In this document: positions 1 to 7,841 of the stretch, one piece after another | Position numbering within the stretch: the stretch's first letter is position 1 | Layout of the letters: each line of letters opens with the position of its first letter | From: Candidatus Rhodoluna planktonica | GTDB lineage: Bacteria; Actinomycetota; Actinomycetes; Actinomycetales; Microbacteriaceae | DNA length: 64,000 bases | Assembly (NCBI RefSeq): GCF_001854225.1 | Contig: NZ_CP015208.1 | Span: forward strand, 248,001-312,000 | Reading direction: 5' to 3' | Notes under the pieces: generated by a model | What the model was told of the DNA's origin: nothing | The model's input: only the letters and a program-made list of their open reading frames with translations | Database searches by the model: none | Translations under genes and position numbers: made by a program

Positions 1-27
1 GGCTTGGACGAACTTAGTTCGTTAGCC

Positions 28-60
28 AAAATGCCCCTGATGAATGTCAGGGGCATTTTT
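28..60 (+). terminator. Intrinsic terminator at left edge
   Basis: A 13-bp inverted repeat (positions 28-40 with 47-59) around a six-base loop ends in a T-run, so it terminates a transcript entering from the left. The gene it ends is outside the window; a stop codon at 23-25 or 15-17 could be its end, but too few bases remain to choose the frame. Confidence 0.85.
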
Positions 61-138
61 CAACGCCAACTTCTTTTTTGCTTATGCATCAAGCTAGATA
101 TTGGCAAACGGCGCGCGCCACCTCTAAACAAATGCGGC

Positions 139-167
139 TAGAATAGATGTAATGAATTAGAGGTGGT
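139..167 (+). promoter_or_regulatory. phzF-like gene promoter and RBS
   Basis: TAGAAT at 139-144 fits a -10 box and would start transcription near 151. A strong Shine-Dalgarno AGAGGTGG at 160-167 lies five bases before the ATG at 173, so this gene is led, unlike many others in the window. Confidence 0.5.
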
Positions 168-172
168 GACTG

Positions 173-1024
173 ATGCGAACTCGAGCAAAAAAATTCGCGC
201 AGGTCGATGTTTTTTCACGCATCCCGTACTTGGGAAATCCAGTGGCGGTCGTTCTCGATGCTGATGGTCTGAGCGATGAATCCATGCAACGTCTGGCTCG
301 CTGGACAAACCTTTCAGAGACCACCTTTATTCTCAGTCCAACAACTGCCGAGGCTGACTATCGTCTTCGTATTTTTACTCCCGGCGGAGAACTGCCATTT
401 GCTGGACACCCAACTCTTGGCTCGGCGCACGCCTGGCTAGAAAACGGCGGCAAACCAAAGGTTACCGGCCAACTTGTTCAGGAGTGTGGCGTGGGCCTTG
501 TGGCTTTGAACCAAAGCGAGGAAGGCTCACAGCTTTCTTTTCGTGCGCCGGCCACGATGAAGAGTGGGCCACTAGAACCAGGTCTTCTGTCGAAGATTGT
601 CAGTGCGCTTGGCGTCGATGAATCAGAAGTTGTAGCTCATCAGTATGTCGATAATGGGCCAGGTTGGGTCTGTGTCCAACTCACCTCGGCGGCACGAGTA
701 CTGGCCGTTGATCCGAAGTTTGACGACGACTCAGAACTGATGCTCGGTCTTCTCGGTGCCTACCCATCAGGCGGTGAATCGGCTTTTGAGCTGCGGGCAT
801 TTGCCCCCAAAATCGGAGTGTACGAAGATCCTGTCACTGGAAGTCTCAATGCGAGCGTCGCGCAGTGGTTGTTCCGAACAGGCGCAGTTGCAAACTCTTA
901 TCAAGCATCGCAAGGTCAACGCGTTGGAAGACAAGGAACCATCTCTTTGAGCGTTGATGGAAAAGGCGAAGTATGGGTTGGCGGTCCAACAGTAACCTGT
1001 ATTCGCGGCTCAATCGAAATATAA
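173..1024 (+). CDS. PhzF-family isomerase/epimerase
   Basis: This 283-residue protein has the full length of the PhzF (diaminopimelate-epimerase-like fold) family. Early in the sequence it carries the family pattern VDVFSRIPYLGNPVAVVLDA. It has the ETTFI segment holding the catalytic Glu, then FTPGGELPFAGHPTLGSAHAW, and late the glycine-rich EDPVTGSLNA segment. Family members catalyse proton transfer or isomerisation on small metabolites in the cytoplasm; the substrate cannot be read here, and phenazine synthesis is unlikely because no other phz gene is present. The start at 173 follows a strong ribosome site. It stands alone, with a terminator before it and a convergent tRNA after it. Confidence 0.88.
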   Translation: MRTRAKKFAQVDVFSRIPYLGNPVAVVLDADGLSDESMQRLARWTNLSETTFILSPTTAEADYRLRIFTPGGELPFAGHPTLGSAHAWLENGGKPKVTGQLVQECGVGLVALNQSEEGSQLSFRAPATMKSGPLEPGLLSKIVSALGVDESEVVAHQYVDNGPGWVCVQLTSAARVLAVDPKFDDDSELMLGLLGAYPSGGESAFELRAFAPKIGVYEDPVTGSLNASVAQWLFRTGAVANSYQASQGQRVGRQGTISLSVDGKGEVWVGGPTVTCIRGSIEI

Positions 1025-1048
1025 AAAAGACCCTCTTGCGAGGGTCTT
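1023..1048 (-). terminator. Terminator of tRNA-Ser
   Basis: A 9-bp stem (1027-1035 with 1040-1048) and TTGC loop is followed, on the minus strand, by a T-run. It lies immediately after the tRNA-Ser 3' end and also abuts the phzF-like stop codon. Confidence 0.8.
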
Positions 1049-1051
1049 GAG

Positions 1052-1136
1052 CGGAGAATATGGGATTCGAACCCATGAGGGCTTGCACCCAACACGCTTT
1101 CCAAGCGTGCGCCATAGGCCACTAGGCGAATTCTCC
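1052..1136 (-). tRNA. tRNA-Ser (anticodon GGA)
   Basis: The minus strand folds as a class II tRNA of 85 nt: acceptor GGAGAAT pairs with ATTCTCC, the anticodon loop is CTTGGAAAG with anticodon GGA, a variable arm follows, and the T-arm contains GGTTCGAATCC. The CCA end is not encoded. Confidence 0.95.
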
Positions 1137-1147
1137 TGAACCCCAAT

Positions 1148-1153
1148 AGTCTA
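1148..1153 (-). promoter_or_regulatory. tRNA-Ser promoter -10
   Basis: TAGACT on the minus strand lies 11 bases ahead of the mature tRNA 5' end, which would give a short 5' leader trimmed by RNase P. Confidence 0.5.
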
Positions 1154-1288
1154 GCGAACTGAGAATTAGAAAAAAGTACGCGCTTTTTCGGTTTGTTGCA
1201 AAAAATTTATGGAAAATCTAGAGTAATGACAGAGGAATTCCGTAATCTTATTCCTAAATAAAGATTTCATCCGTAATCGGAGGCAAAG

Positions 1289-3382
1289 ATGCAAAAAATC
1301 GCCCGTATTTTGATTGACCAGGCCCACAACCAAGCTTGGGCAGTCAAGCCCGAAATTGCGGCAACTATGAACCCGGCAAATCCAGCGGATGCCAGCTACG
1401 CCAAAATGGCTGAGGCCGCCAAGGTCGCCGAGTTTGAAGTGAATTTGCACGAAACCGGTCTGTTTACGGCAGCTTCGCTAGCCGAAACCGACATCCTGGT
1501 TATTCCACACGCGTCAACCGAAGAGTGGGAAAAAACTATCGGAGTTGGCTCGCCAAAATTTAGCCCCGACGAATTGGAAGTTATTGAAAGTTTTGTTCGC
1601 GGTGGCGGTTCATTGCTGTTGCTTGCCGAAACCGAGCAACCAAAATACGGAAACAACTTTGCCGAGCTTGCCGCAAAGTTTGGCGTTGAAATCAAAAACG
1701 CGACCGTGCAAGACCCTAGCCGTGCCTATAAAGAGGTGCCAACTTGGATCATCGGTGATTTTGATCGTCTGACAAAATCTGATTTTGCTTTCATGGTCGA
1801 GGAGGTTTGCCTTTACCGCGCCGGAGTTCTCGATGTGGCGACCGGAATTGATGCTGAGGTATTCATGCACACCTCTGAGCACGCAGCACCAGCTTCTGCA
1901 CCCTTGGGTGTAGCGGTTCAACACGAGCTTGGTCGTGTCGTGGTCTTGGCTGACTCTGACCTTTTCGGCGACGACTCAATTGATGACTGCGACAACAAGC
2001 AACTTTGGTTGAACATTGCTGGCTGGTTGGCAAACGCGAAGGCTGCTGCAAAAGCCAACTCAAAACGCGAGCCTAGCTCGCTGCTCGCCGATGCCGGCTG
2101 GCTCAAACTTGCTGATGCCATCGAAGCATTGCGTCCGATGCAATCAAAAGACGGATCAATTGACGCCAGCGAGTTCTCGCGCGATGAGGCATCAAAACTA
2201 GTTGATCAGGTTCTCTCGGCAATCGACGATCTCGCGCCACGTTTCGAACACCAAAAAGAGTATTTCGTCGCAGTCAAAAAAGACATTGAAAATTGGCGCC
2301 AGGGTGGCTTTGCTGTTCCAGACTTCTTTGATTCGCTTGAACTTTTCCGCCCAGATCTGAACCGCAAAAATTCGGTACAGCACCTTGCTGTATTTTCGAT
2401 GTACACCCAAAACGGAAACCCAAACCGCAACCTTGAAGCGGTAATTACGAACACTTTCTGGCCAGATTGGCTTGCTGAAAAAGAAAAGAAGTACAACAAC
2501 CCGGCTTTCATCCCGATCGAGTTTGTGGCCTTCACCTCTGGCTACGACACAAACTCGGCAGTCTTCTTTCCTGAAACCGTAGCGGTTCGCTCAGTGTCTA
2601 CCTATTACTGGGGCGGAATCTTCTGCGATCGCGAAGCGGCTCGTTTCCGTCGTGTTAGCCAAGCAGCAAAAGAACTTCTCTACCTGCCTCTTCCAGCCGA
2701 TGCCGAACGTTTGGTCAACGACCAGCAGCTAGCTCAAGAGACTTTTGTGCTCTGGGATCTAATTCACGACCGCACCCACTCGCGCGGCGACCTGCCATTT
2801 GACCCATTCATGATCAAACAGCGGATGCCATTCTGGATGTATGCCCTAGAGGAATTGCGATGCGACCTAGCAACCTTCCGTGAGACATTGGTGCTTGAGG
2901 CTGAGGGTGATCGCCTTGCCAAGTACATGCGCTACGCGATTTTGTTTGACCGAATTTTCCGGTTCTCAATCACCGGCGGTCGTGTGCGAAACTACGACGG
3001 CCTTGGCGGTCAGATCATCTTTGCTCACCTTCACAAAACCGGAGCACTGCACTGGACCGATAACCGCTTGGCCTTTGACTGGGAAAAAGTCACCGAAGAA
3101 GTGGTCAACCTCTGCGAGCAGGTCGAAGCTCTCTATCACGACGGCATCAACCGTTCGCGGATGGCCCAGTGGATTTCGGCTTACGAATTTGTGACCAGCC
3201 TGGTTCAGCCACACCCAGCATCAAACTGGGCTAAAGGTGCCGACACCCTACCTACCGGTGGTGAGCTGAAAGAAATGGTGAACCTGGTACTCGATGACGA
3301 GTTCCCCTTGAATGTGTTTTTTGAAACATTGAATCGAAAGCTTGCCGATGTGATTTCCTCAACCAAAGGCATCACCGCTTAG
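1289..3382 (+). CDS. Large DUF6421-like protein with HDxxH motif
   Basis: The 697-residue cytoplasmic protein has no signal peptide or membrane segment. Residues about 1-250 look like a Rossmann or class I amidotransferase-like domain, with hydrophobic strands ending in DILVIPHAS and GGSLLLLAE. The rest resembles the actinobacterial family I know as DUF6421; this family name is from memory. Residues 493-497 read HDRTH, followed 24 residues later by EELRCDL (Glu521/522), an arrangement like a gluzincin zinc site with Asp in place of the usual catalytic Glu. A Shine-Dalgarno GGAGG precedes the ATG. It ends just before an Lrp-type regulator. Function is unknown; a metal-dependent hydrolase is only a hypothesis. 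Confidence 0.75.
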   Translation: MQKIARILIDQAHNQAWAVKPEIAATMNPANPADASYAKMAEAAKVAEFEVNLHETGLFTAASLAETDILVIPHASTEEWEKTIGVGSPKFSPDELEVIESFVRGGGSLLLLAETEQPKYGNNFAELAAKFGVEIKNATVQDPSRAYKEVPTWIIGDFDRLTKSDFAFMVEEVCLYRAGVLDVATGIDAEVFMHTSEHAAPASAPLGVAVQHELGRVVVLADSDLFGDDSIDDCDNKQLWLNIAGWLANAKAAAKANSKREPSSLLADAGWLKLADAIEALRPMQSKDGSIDASEFSRDEASKLVDQVLSAIDDLAPRFEHQKEYFVAVKKDIENWRQGGFAVPDFFDSLELFRPDLNRKNSVQHLAVFSMYTQNGNPNRNLEAVITNTFWPDWLAEKEKKYNNPAFIPIEFVAFTSGYDTNSAVFFPETVAVRSVSTYYWGGIFCDREAARFRRVSQAAKELLYLPLPADAERLVNDQQLAQETFVLWDLIHDRTHSRGDLPFDPFMIKQRMPFWMYALEELRCDLATFRETLVLEAEGDRLAKYMRYAILFDRIFRFSITGGRVRNYDGLGGQIIFAHLHKTGALHWTDNRLAFDWEKVTEEVVNLCEQVEALYHDGINRSRMAQWISAYEFVTSLVQPHPASNWAKGADTLPTGGELKEMVNLVLDDEFPLNVFFETLNRKLADVISSTKGITA

Positions 3383-3398
3383 CCACTGGGCAAAGTGG

Positions 3399-3411
3399 CA
3401 TACTTTCGTTA
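3399..3411 (+). promoter_or_regulatory. Leaderless promoter of Lrp-type gene
   Basis: CATACT at 3399-3404 is followed by six bases and then the ATG at 3411, so transcription would start on the A of the start codon. No Shine-Dalgarno sequence is present. The first base is C rather than T, making this one of the weaker examples. Confidence 0.5.
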
Positions 3412-3860
3412 TGGAATCCCTGGACCGACGACTTCTCGAATTACTGGCAACAGATTCGAGTGCATCGATAAGCGAGCTGTCCGCTCAGTTAGAGGTACCG
3501 TCATCCACGTTGCATCAACGAATTAAAAAGTTGGAGTCGCGAGGTGTCATCACCGGCTATCGGGCACAGATCAATCAACGCGAAGTCGGGCTTTCGCTGC
3601 ACGCACTGGTTTCGTTGACCCCAATTGATCCGTCAAAGCCCGATGATGTGGTCGATAAAATTCGGCCCATTGCCGAAATTGAAAGTTGTTGGTCGGTGGC
3701 TGGCACCGAGTCTTACATCGTCAAAGTTGCGGTTGCAGAGCCAGCTGACCTCGAAGCGCTGCTTGCCAAGATTCGTGCCGAGGCAAACGTTTCAACGCGC
3801 ACCAGCGTGATTCTTTCGACTCCATTTGAGGGCCGCCAGGCTCAAATTCCAAAGGACTAA
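3411..3860 (+). CDS. Lrp/AsnC-family regulator (first)
   Basis: This 149-residue protein has the two-part Lrp/AsnC build. An N-terminal helix-turn-helix opens with LDRRLLELLATDSSASISEL and continues into VPSSTLHQRIKKLESRGVITGYRA. A C-terminal ligand-binding/oligomerisation (RAM) domain follows, with SVAGTESYIVKVAV in the expected place. Such regulators bind DNA as octamers or dimers and sense amino acids. It sits four bases upstream of the threonine aldolase gene in the same direction, so control of that gene or of threonine/glycine use is a reasonable inference. Confidence 0.9.
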   Translation: MESLDRRLLELLATDSSASISELSAQLEVPSSTLHQRIKKLESRGVITGYRAQINQREVGLSLHALVSLTPIDPSKPDDVVDKIRPIAEIESCWSVAGTESYIVKVAVAEPADLEALLAKIRAEANVSTRTSVILSTPFEGRQAQIPKD

Positions 3861-3864
3861 CTAA

Positions 3865-4932
3865 ATGACAAAAAACCCACGCGGATTTGCCAGCGACAAC
3901 TATGCCGGAATTCATCCCACGGTTCTGCAGGCAATCGCTGAAGCAAACGTTGGGCACGAGGTTGCCTACGGTGAAGATTCGGTTACCGCAAAATTTGACG
4001 GGTTAGTGCGTGAGCTGTTCGGACCAAACGCGGTCGGATATCCGGTGTTCAACGGAACCGGCGCAAACGTGGTTGCACTGCAGGCTGCGACCAAGCGCTG
4101 GGAAGCAGTCATCTGCGTCGAGAGTGCCCACATCCATGTTGATGAAGGTGGCGCCCCAGAAAAGATGGCGGGGCTAAAGCTCTGGACTGTGCCAACCAGC
4201 GACGGCAAACTCACCGTTGAACTTGCTGCCAGCCAAATTTTTGATATGGGAGTTGTGCACCGTGCCCAGCCCGGTGTAATCAGCATCACTCAAACAACCG
4301 AGATGGGTACGCTCTACCAGGTTGACGAGATTAGGGCATTGGCCGACTTGGCACATGAACACGGTCTGCTGCTGCACCTAGATGGTGCACGCATTTCAAA
4401 TGCAGCCGCTGCACTGGGCAAGTCTTTTAAAGAATTCACCACCGATGCCGGAGTTGATTTGGTTTCGCTAGGTGGTACCAAGATAGGTGCCCTGGCCGCA
4501 GAGGCCGTCATCGTCACCGATGCATCTTCGATTCGGGGCAAGGCGCTCGCTGAGGCGATGCCGTTCTTGCGCAAAACCTCAATGCAGCTCTCATCCAAGA
4601 TGCGTTTCATGTCGGCGCAGTTGCTCGCACTGTTTGAAAATAACGCTGCTGTCGCAATTGAAAATGCAACCAGAGCTAACGCCATGGCCAAAATGCTTTA
4701 TGAAGGTGTGGTCGAGATTGCCGCCGATAACCCTCTGGTGTCAGTTGAAAACCCTGCCGAGGCAAATGCAGTTTTTCCAGTGTTGCCTGCCGCTGTCACT
4801 GAAAAACTGCAGCAGCAATATCGCTTTTATGTTTGGAATCAAGAAACCGGCCAGGTTCGCTGGATGTGCTCTTGGGATACCACCGAAGAGGATGTTGCCG
4901 GAATTTTGGCTGCGTTGAAGGCAGCTCTCTAA
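3865..4932 (+). CDS. ltaE: Low-specificity L-threonine aldolase
   Basis: The 355-residue PLP enzyme belongs to the beta-eliminating lyase/threonine aldolase fold. It cleaves L-threonine or L-allo-threonine to glycine and acetaldehyde in the cytoplasm. Visible features are the N-terminal FASDNYAGIHP, PVFNGTGANVVAL for phosphate binding, HLDGARISNAAAALG with the cofactor-stacking Asp, and SLGGTKIGA with the PLP lysine at residue 206. AAGGA about ten bases before the ATG serves as ribosome site. It follows the Lrp-type gene closely and overlaps the convergent LysE gene by four bases. Confidence 0.85.
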   Translation: MTKNPRGFASDNYAGIHPTVLQAIAEANVGHEVAYGEDSVTAKFDGLVRELFGPNAVGYPVFNGTGANVVALQAATKRWEAVICVESAHIHVDEGGAPEKMAGLKLWTVPTSDGKLTVELAASQIFDMGVVHRAQPGVISITQTTEMGTLYQVDEIRALADLAHEHGLLLHLDGARISNAAAALGKSFKEFTTDAGVDLVSLGGTKIGALAAEAVIVTDASSIRGKALAEAMPFLRKTSMQLSSKMRFMSAQLLALFENNAAVAIENATRANAMAKMLYEGVVEIAADNPLVSVENPAEANAVFPVLPAAVTEKLQQQYRFYVWNQETGQVRWMCSWDTTEEDVAGILAALKAAL

Positions 4933-5552
4933 AAGAGGCTGATTAGATGCCCGGCAATCAACCAAATTGCCAAACCAATCATTACTAAACCAGAAAGACG
5001 CTGCACCAAGTTGCCGAGTCTTGGCTTGGAGTTGATCATTTTGCCGGCACCTAATGCGATAGCGCTGTAAACAAACACCACGCAAATTACAAAAAGCGAA
5101 CCCAGCAGCAACAGCTGATAAACCATGGGCCAGCTACCTGTTTTTGAGGTGAACTGGGGGAGTAGGACCAAAAGCAGAAGGAGTGCCATCGGATTTAGCG
5201 TGCTGAGGCTGAAGCCCTTGAAGAAATGACGGTTTACCGAGGATGCGTTCTCGTTTTCCACTGAGATGGCCGCTCCAGATTTGAAGATGGCATTTGAGCC
5301 AAGCCAAGCTAAATACCCGGCGCCGGCATATGCCATAACGTTGAAGATTATCGGATTCGCGGCTAGCAGAGAGGCGAGGCCGATTGAAACTGCAAGGACT
5401 ACGGCTATATAGCCCGAGGCCAATCCGGCGATGGTGGGCATTGCGACCGAGCGCTTGGTGCTGGAGTTGATAACAACCGCCCAATCCGCTCCAGGGGTCA
5501 TGGTTAGCATGAGCGCAACTGACCAAAAACCTAGAATCTGCCCGATTTCCAT
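4929..5552 (-). CDS. LysE/RhtB-family amino acid exporter
   Basis: This 207-residue membrane protein has about six hydrophobic segments and the family N-terminal signature around MLTMTPGADWAVVINSS. LysE/RhtB proteins export amino acids such as lysine, arginine, threonine or homoserine across the cytoplasmic membrane. GGGAGG four bases before the ATG fixes the start. It is divergent from a second Lrp/AsnC gene, the classic exporter-regulator pairing, with a 14-bp palindrome between them. Nearby threonine aldolase makes threonine or a relative a plausible substrate, but specificity cannot be read from sequence. Confidence 0.88.
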   Translation of the reverse strand: MEIGQILGFWSVALMLTMTPGADWAVVINSSTKRSVAMPTIAGLASGYIAVVLAVSIGLASLLAANPIIFNVMAYAGAGYLAWLGSNAIFKSGAAISVENENASSVNRHFFKGFSLSTLNPMALLLLLVLLPQFTSKTGSWPMVYQLLLLGSLFVICVVFVYSAIALGAGKMINSKPRLGNLVQRLSGLVMIGLAIWLIAGHLISLF

Positions 5553-5563
5553 TTCGCCTCCCT

Positions 5564-5577
5564 ACTAGCGTGCTAGT
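5564..5577. promoter_or_regulatory. Palindrome between lysE-type and lrp genes
   Basis: ACTAGCGTGCTAGT is a perfect 14-bp palindrome lying 12 bases upstream of the LysE-family start and 80 bases upstream of the divergent Lrp/AsnC start. Its position suits an operator for that regulator. Confidence 0.4.
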
Positions 5578-5656
5578 TCAAAAGGTTATTTGGATTTCAA
5601 GAAAATGTGCTTCCAAAAATTACCTGAAACTACGGCAAGTGTGGAAGAATTTTGGC

Positions 5657-6109
5657 ATGGATGCCCTAGACAGAGAAATTCTTTCTCAACTGCAAGATGA
5701 TGGCCGCATATCGCTCACCGATTTAGCCAGCAATGTCGGCCTAACCCTGTCACCCTGCCATCGTCGGGTTCGCGATCTCGAGTCATCCGGGGCCATCACG
5801 GGCTATCACGCCACCGTGTCACCCGCATCCATCGGTTTGAATTTTGAGGCAGTAGTTTTCATCACCATCGGTCGCACCGATGCCCAGACCATTGCCGATT
5901 TCGAAGCCGCAATTTTGCAGTTGCCAGAAGTTGTTCAGGTTGAGCGCTTTTTTGGCGAACCCGACTACATGTTGCGAGTGCTAACCAAAGACCTAGAAAG
6001 CTATCAGGCGCTTTACGACCAAAAACTTGGTGCGCTACCCGGAGTGCTCAGAGCGACCTCAACCTTGGTGATGAAAAAACTCAGACCCGGCGGAAAACTT
6101 CCGCTTTAG
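5657..6109 (+). CDS. Lrp/AsnC-family regulator (second)
   Basis: This 150-residue protein has the same two-domain plan as the first Lrp-type gene. Its helix-turn-helix opens with MDALDREILSQL and carries LSPCHRRVRDLESSGAITGY. The RAM domain contains FFGEPDYMLRVLTKD. The ATG at 5657 matches the family's N-terminus; reading frame extends upstream to 5570 but adds a tail unlike the family. GGAAG nine bases upstream is a possible ribosome site. Divergence from the LysE-family exporter suggests it activates that gene. Its last four bases overlap the convergent gnd gene. Confidence 0.9.
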   Translation: MDALDREILSQLQDDGRISLTDLASNVGLTLSPCHRRVRDLESSGAITGYHATVSPASIGLNFEAVVFITIGRTDAQTIADFEAAILQLPEVVQVERFFGEPDYMLRVLTKDLESYQALYDQKLGALPGVLRATSTLVMKKLRPGGKLPL

Positions 6110-7554
6110 TGGGTGCTTGGCGCTTGCTCTACTTCGCTGCGGTCGCCAGACCAAAGCGTGTGGAAGGTACCCGGCATGTCGACGCGCTTATAGGTGTGTG
6201 CACCGAAGAAGTCGCGCTGACCCTGCACTAGCGCGGCCGAGAGGCGAGGCGAGCGCAGACCATCGTAATAAGACAGCGATGAAGCAAATGCCGGCACCGG
6301 AATTCCGGCAAGCGATGCCTTGGCAACAACCTGACGCCATGAGGTCACCGAAGTAGCCACTGCCTGCTTGAAGAATGGGTCAAAAATCAATGACTCAAGG
6401 TTTGCGTTTTTGTCGTAGGCATCGGCAATTCGGTTCAAGAACTGGGCGCGAATGATGCAACCGCCACGCCAAATTTTCGACACCGCACCCAGGTTGATGT
6501 CCCAGTTGTATTCTTTAGCGCCGGCGCGAATTGCGTCAAAGCCCTGCGAGTAAGCAACCAACTTGGATGCGTAAAGCGCACGACGAACATCTTCGACAAA
6601 CGCGGCCTTGTCTTCTACCGACCACGCAGTTGCCTCTGCTGGCAAGCCGTCAACAGCTGCACGCTGCGAAGCCTGTGAAGAGAGCGAACGGGCAAATACT
6701 GCCTCGGCGATTCCAGAGACCGGGGTGCCTAGGTTTAGCGCGGTCTGCACAGTCCAGACGCCGGTACCCTTTGAGCCAGCCTGATCAAGAATCACATCGA
6801 CAAGTGGCTTACCGGTTTTGGCATCAACCTGCTTTAGAACTTCAGCGGTGATCTCGATCAAGAAAGACTCAAGATCGCCTTTGTTCCACTCTTCGAAAAT
6901 TGCTGCAATTTCGGCTGGGCTGTAACCGCCAGCTGCACGCAGGATGTCGTAGGCCTCAGCAATAAGCTGCATGTCGGCATACTCAATTCCGTTGTGAATC
7001 ATCTTCACAAAGTGGCCGGCGCCGTCGGTGCCGACGTGCGTGACACAAGGCTCACCTTCAGCAACGGCCGCGATTGAAGCCAGAATTGGGCCCAAAGTTT
7101 TGTATGCCTCGGCCGAACCACCAGGCATGATCGAAGGGCCCTTTAGGGCGCCCTCTTCACCACCAGAGATGCCGGCGCCAACAAAGTTAATGCCCTTGGC
7201 GCTGACCTCGCGCTCGCGGCGAATGGTGTCGGTGAATAGTGCGTTTCCACCATCCACGATGATATCGCCTGGTTCGAAACGCTCGGTAAGTTGTTCGATA
7301 ACTGCGTCGGTGCCTTTGCCGGCCTGAACCATGATGATTGCGGTGCGTGGCTTTGCCAACGAAGCAACAAACTCATCGATGGTTTGCGAGGCAATGAAGC
7401 CGGCCTCTGGGTGCTCATTCATCAGCAATTCGGTGCGCTCGTAGGAGCGGTTGTAAATGGCAACGGTGTTGCCTTCGCGGCTGGCTAGGTTGCGAGCAAG
7501 GTTCGAACCCATTACCGCAAGTCCAACGACTCCAATATTTGCCTGAGCAGTCAT
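6106..7554 (-). CDS. gnd: 6-phosphogluconate dehydrogenase, decarboxylating
   Basis: At 482 residues this is a full-length long-chain 6PGDH. It oxidises 6-phosphogluconate to ribulose 5-phosphate and CO2 with reduction of NADP+ in the oxidative pentose phosphate pathway. The Rossmann motif GVVGLAVMGSNLARN opens the protein, IVDGGNALFTDT and GAGISGGEEGALKGPSIMPGG form the substrate site, and KMIHNGIEYADMQ holds the catalytic Lys. AAGGA precedes the ATG. It is transcribed alone. Confidence 0.96.
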   Translation of the reverse strand: MTAQANIGVVGLAVMGSNLARNLASREGNTVAIYNRSYERTELLMNEHPEAGFIASQTIDEFVASLAKPRTAIIMVQAGKGTDAVIEQLTERFEPGDIIVDGGNALFTDTIRREREVSAKGINFVGAGISGGEEGALKGPSIMPGGSAEAYKTLGPILASIAAVAEGEPCVTHVGTDGAGHFVKMIHNGIEYADMQLIAEAYDILRAAGGYSPAEIAAIFEEWNKGDLESFLIEITAEVLKQVDAKTGKPLVDVILDQAGSKGTGVWTVQTALNLGTPVSGIAEAVFARSLSSQASQRAAVDGLPAEATAWSVEDKAAFVEDVRRALYASKLVAYSQGFDAIRAGAKEYNWDINLGAVSKIWRGGCIIRAQFLNRIADAYDKNANLESLIFDPFFKQAVATSVTSWRQVVAKASLAGIPVPAFASSLSYYDGLRSPRLSAALVQGQRDFFGAHTYKRVDMPGTFHTLWSGDRSEVEQAPSTH

Positions 7555-7664
7555 TAATTTTCCTTATTCATAGGTAGGCGACAAGTGCCGATTTGAAAGA
7601 GAGGGGAGATGCGCCACTTTGCACAGAAAACTTATGAAAAGTTTAGTGCCTTAGCGTCAGGGTT

Positions 7665-7670
7665 TAGACT
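7665..7670 (+). promoter_or_regulatory. SRP RNA promoter -10
   Basis: TAGACT ends seven bases before the first paired base of the SRP RNA, the expected distance to a transcription start. No clear -35 is visible. Confidence 0.55.
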
Positions 7671-7677
7671 TATCTCG

Positions 7678-7765
7678 GACTCCCCGTGCGGCGTCACCTC
7701 GGCCAACTCCCCCAGGATCGAAAGATAGCAAGGGTAACTGGGCTCTGGCGGGTGTGCGGGGAGTC
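7678..7765 (+). ncRNA. ffs: Signal recognition particle RNA (4.5S type)
   Basis: The two ends pair over eight bases (7678-7685 with 7758-7765). The apical part carries the conserved SRP Alu-less core: CCAGGATCGAAAGATAGCAA followed by GGGTAACTGG, with the GAAA tetraloop and the Ffh-binding internal loops. A T-run at 7766-7770 terminates it. The location just upstream of dnaX is usual in Actinobacteria. It guides Ffh to signal sequences for membrane targeting. Confidence 0.92.
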
Positions 7766-7841
7766 TTTTTAGTTTCAACCGGCAATTTCTAGCAACCGCT
7801 TGGTTGGCCCAAAAGTCACTTCTGAAGATTAGGCTCTAAAC

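Noticed and set aside
6117-6851. Open frames on the plus strand opposite gnd
   Set aside because: They are antisense shadows of a complete, well-conserved gnd; no ribosome site or family likeness.
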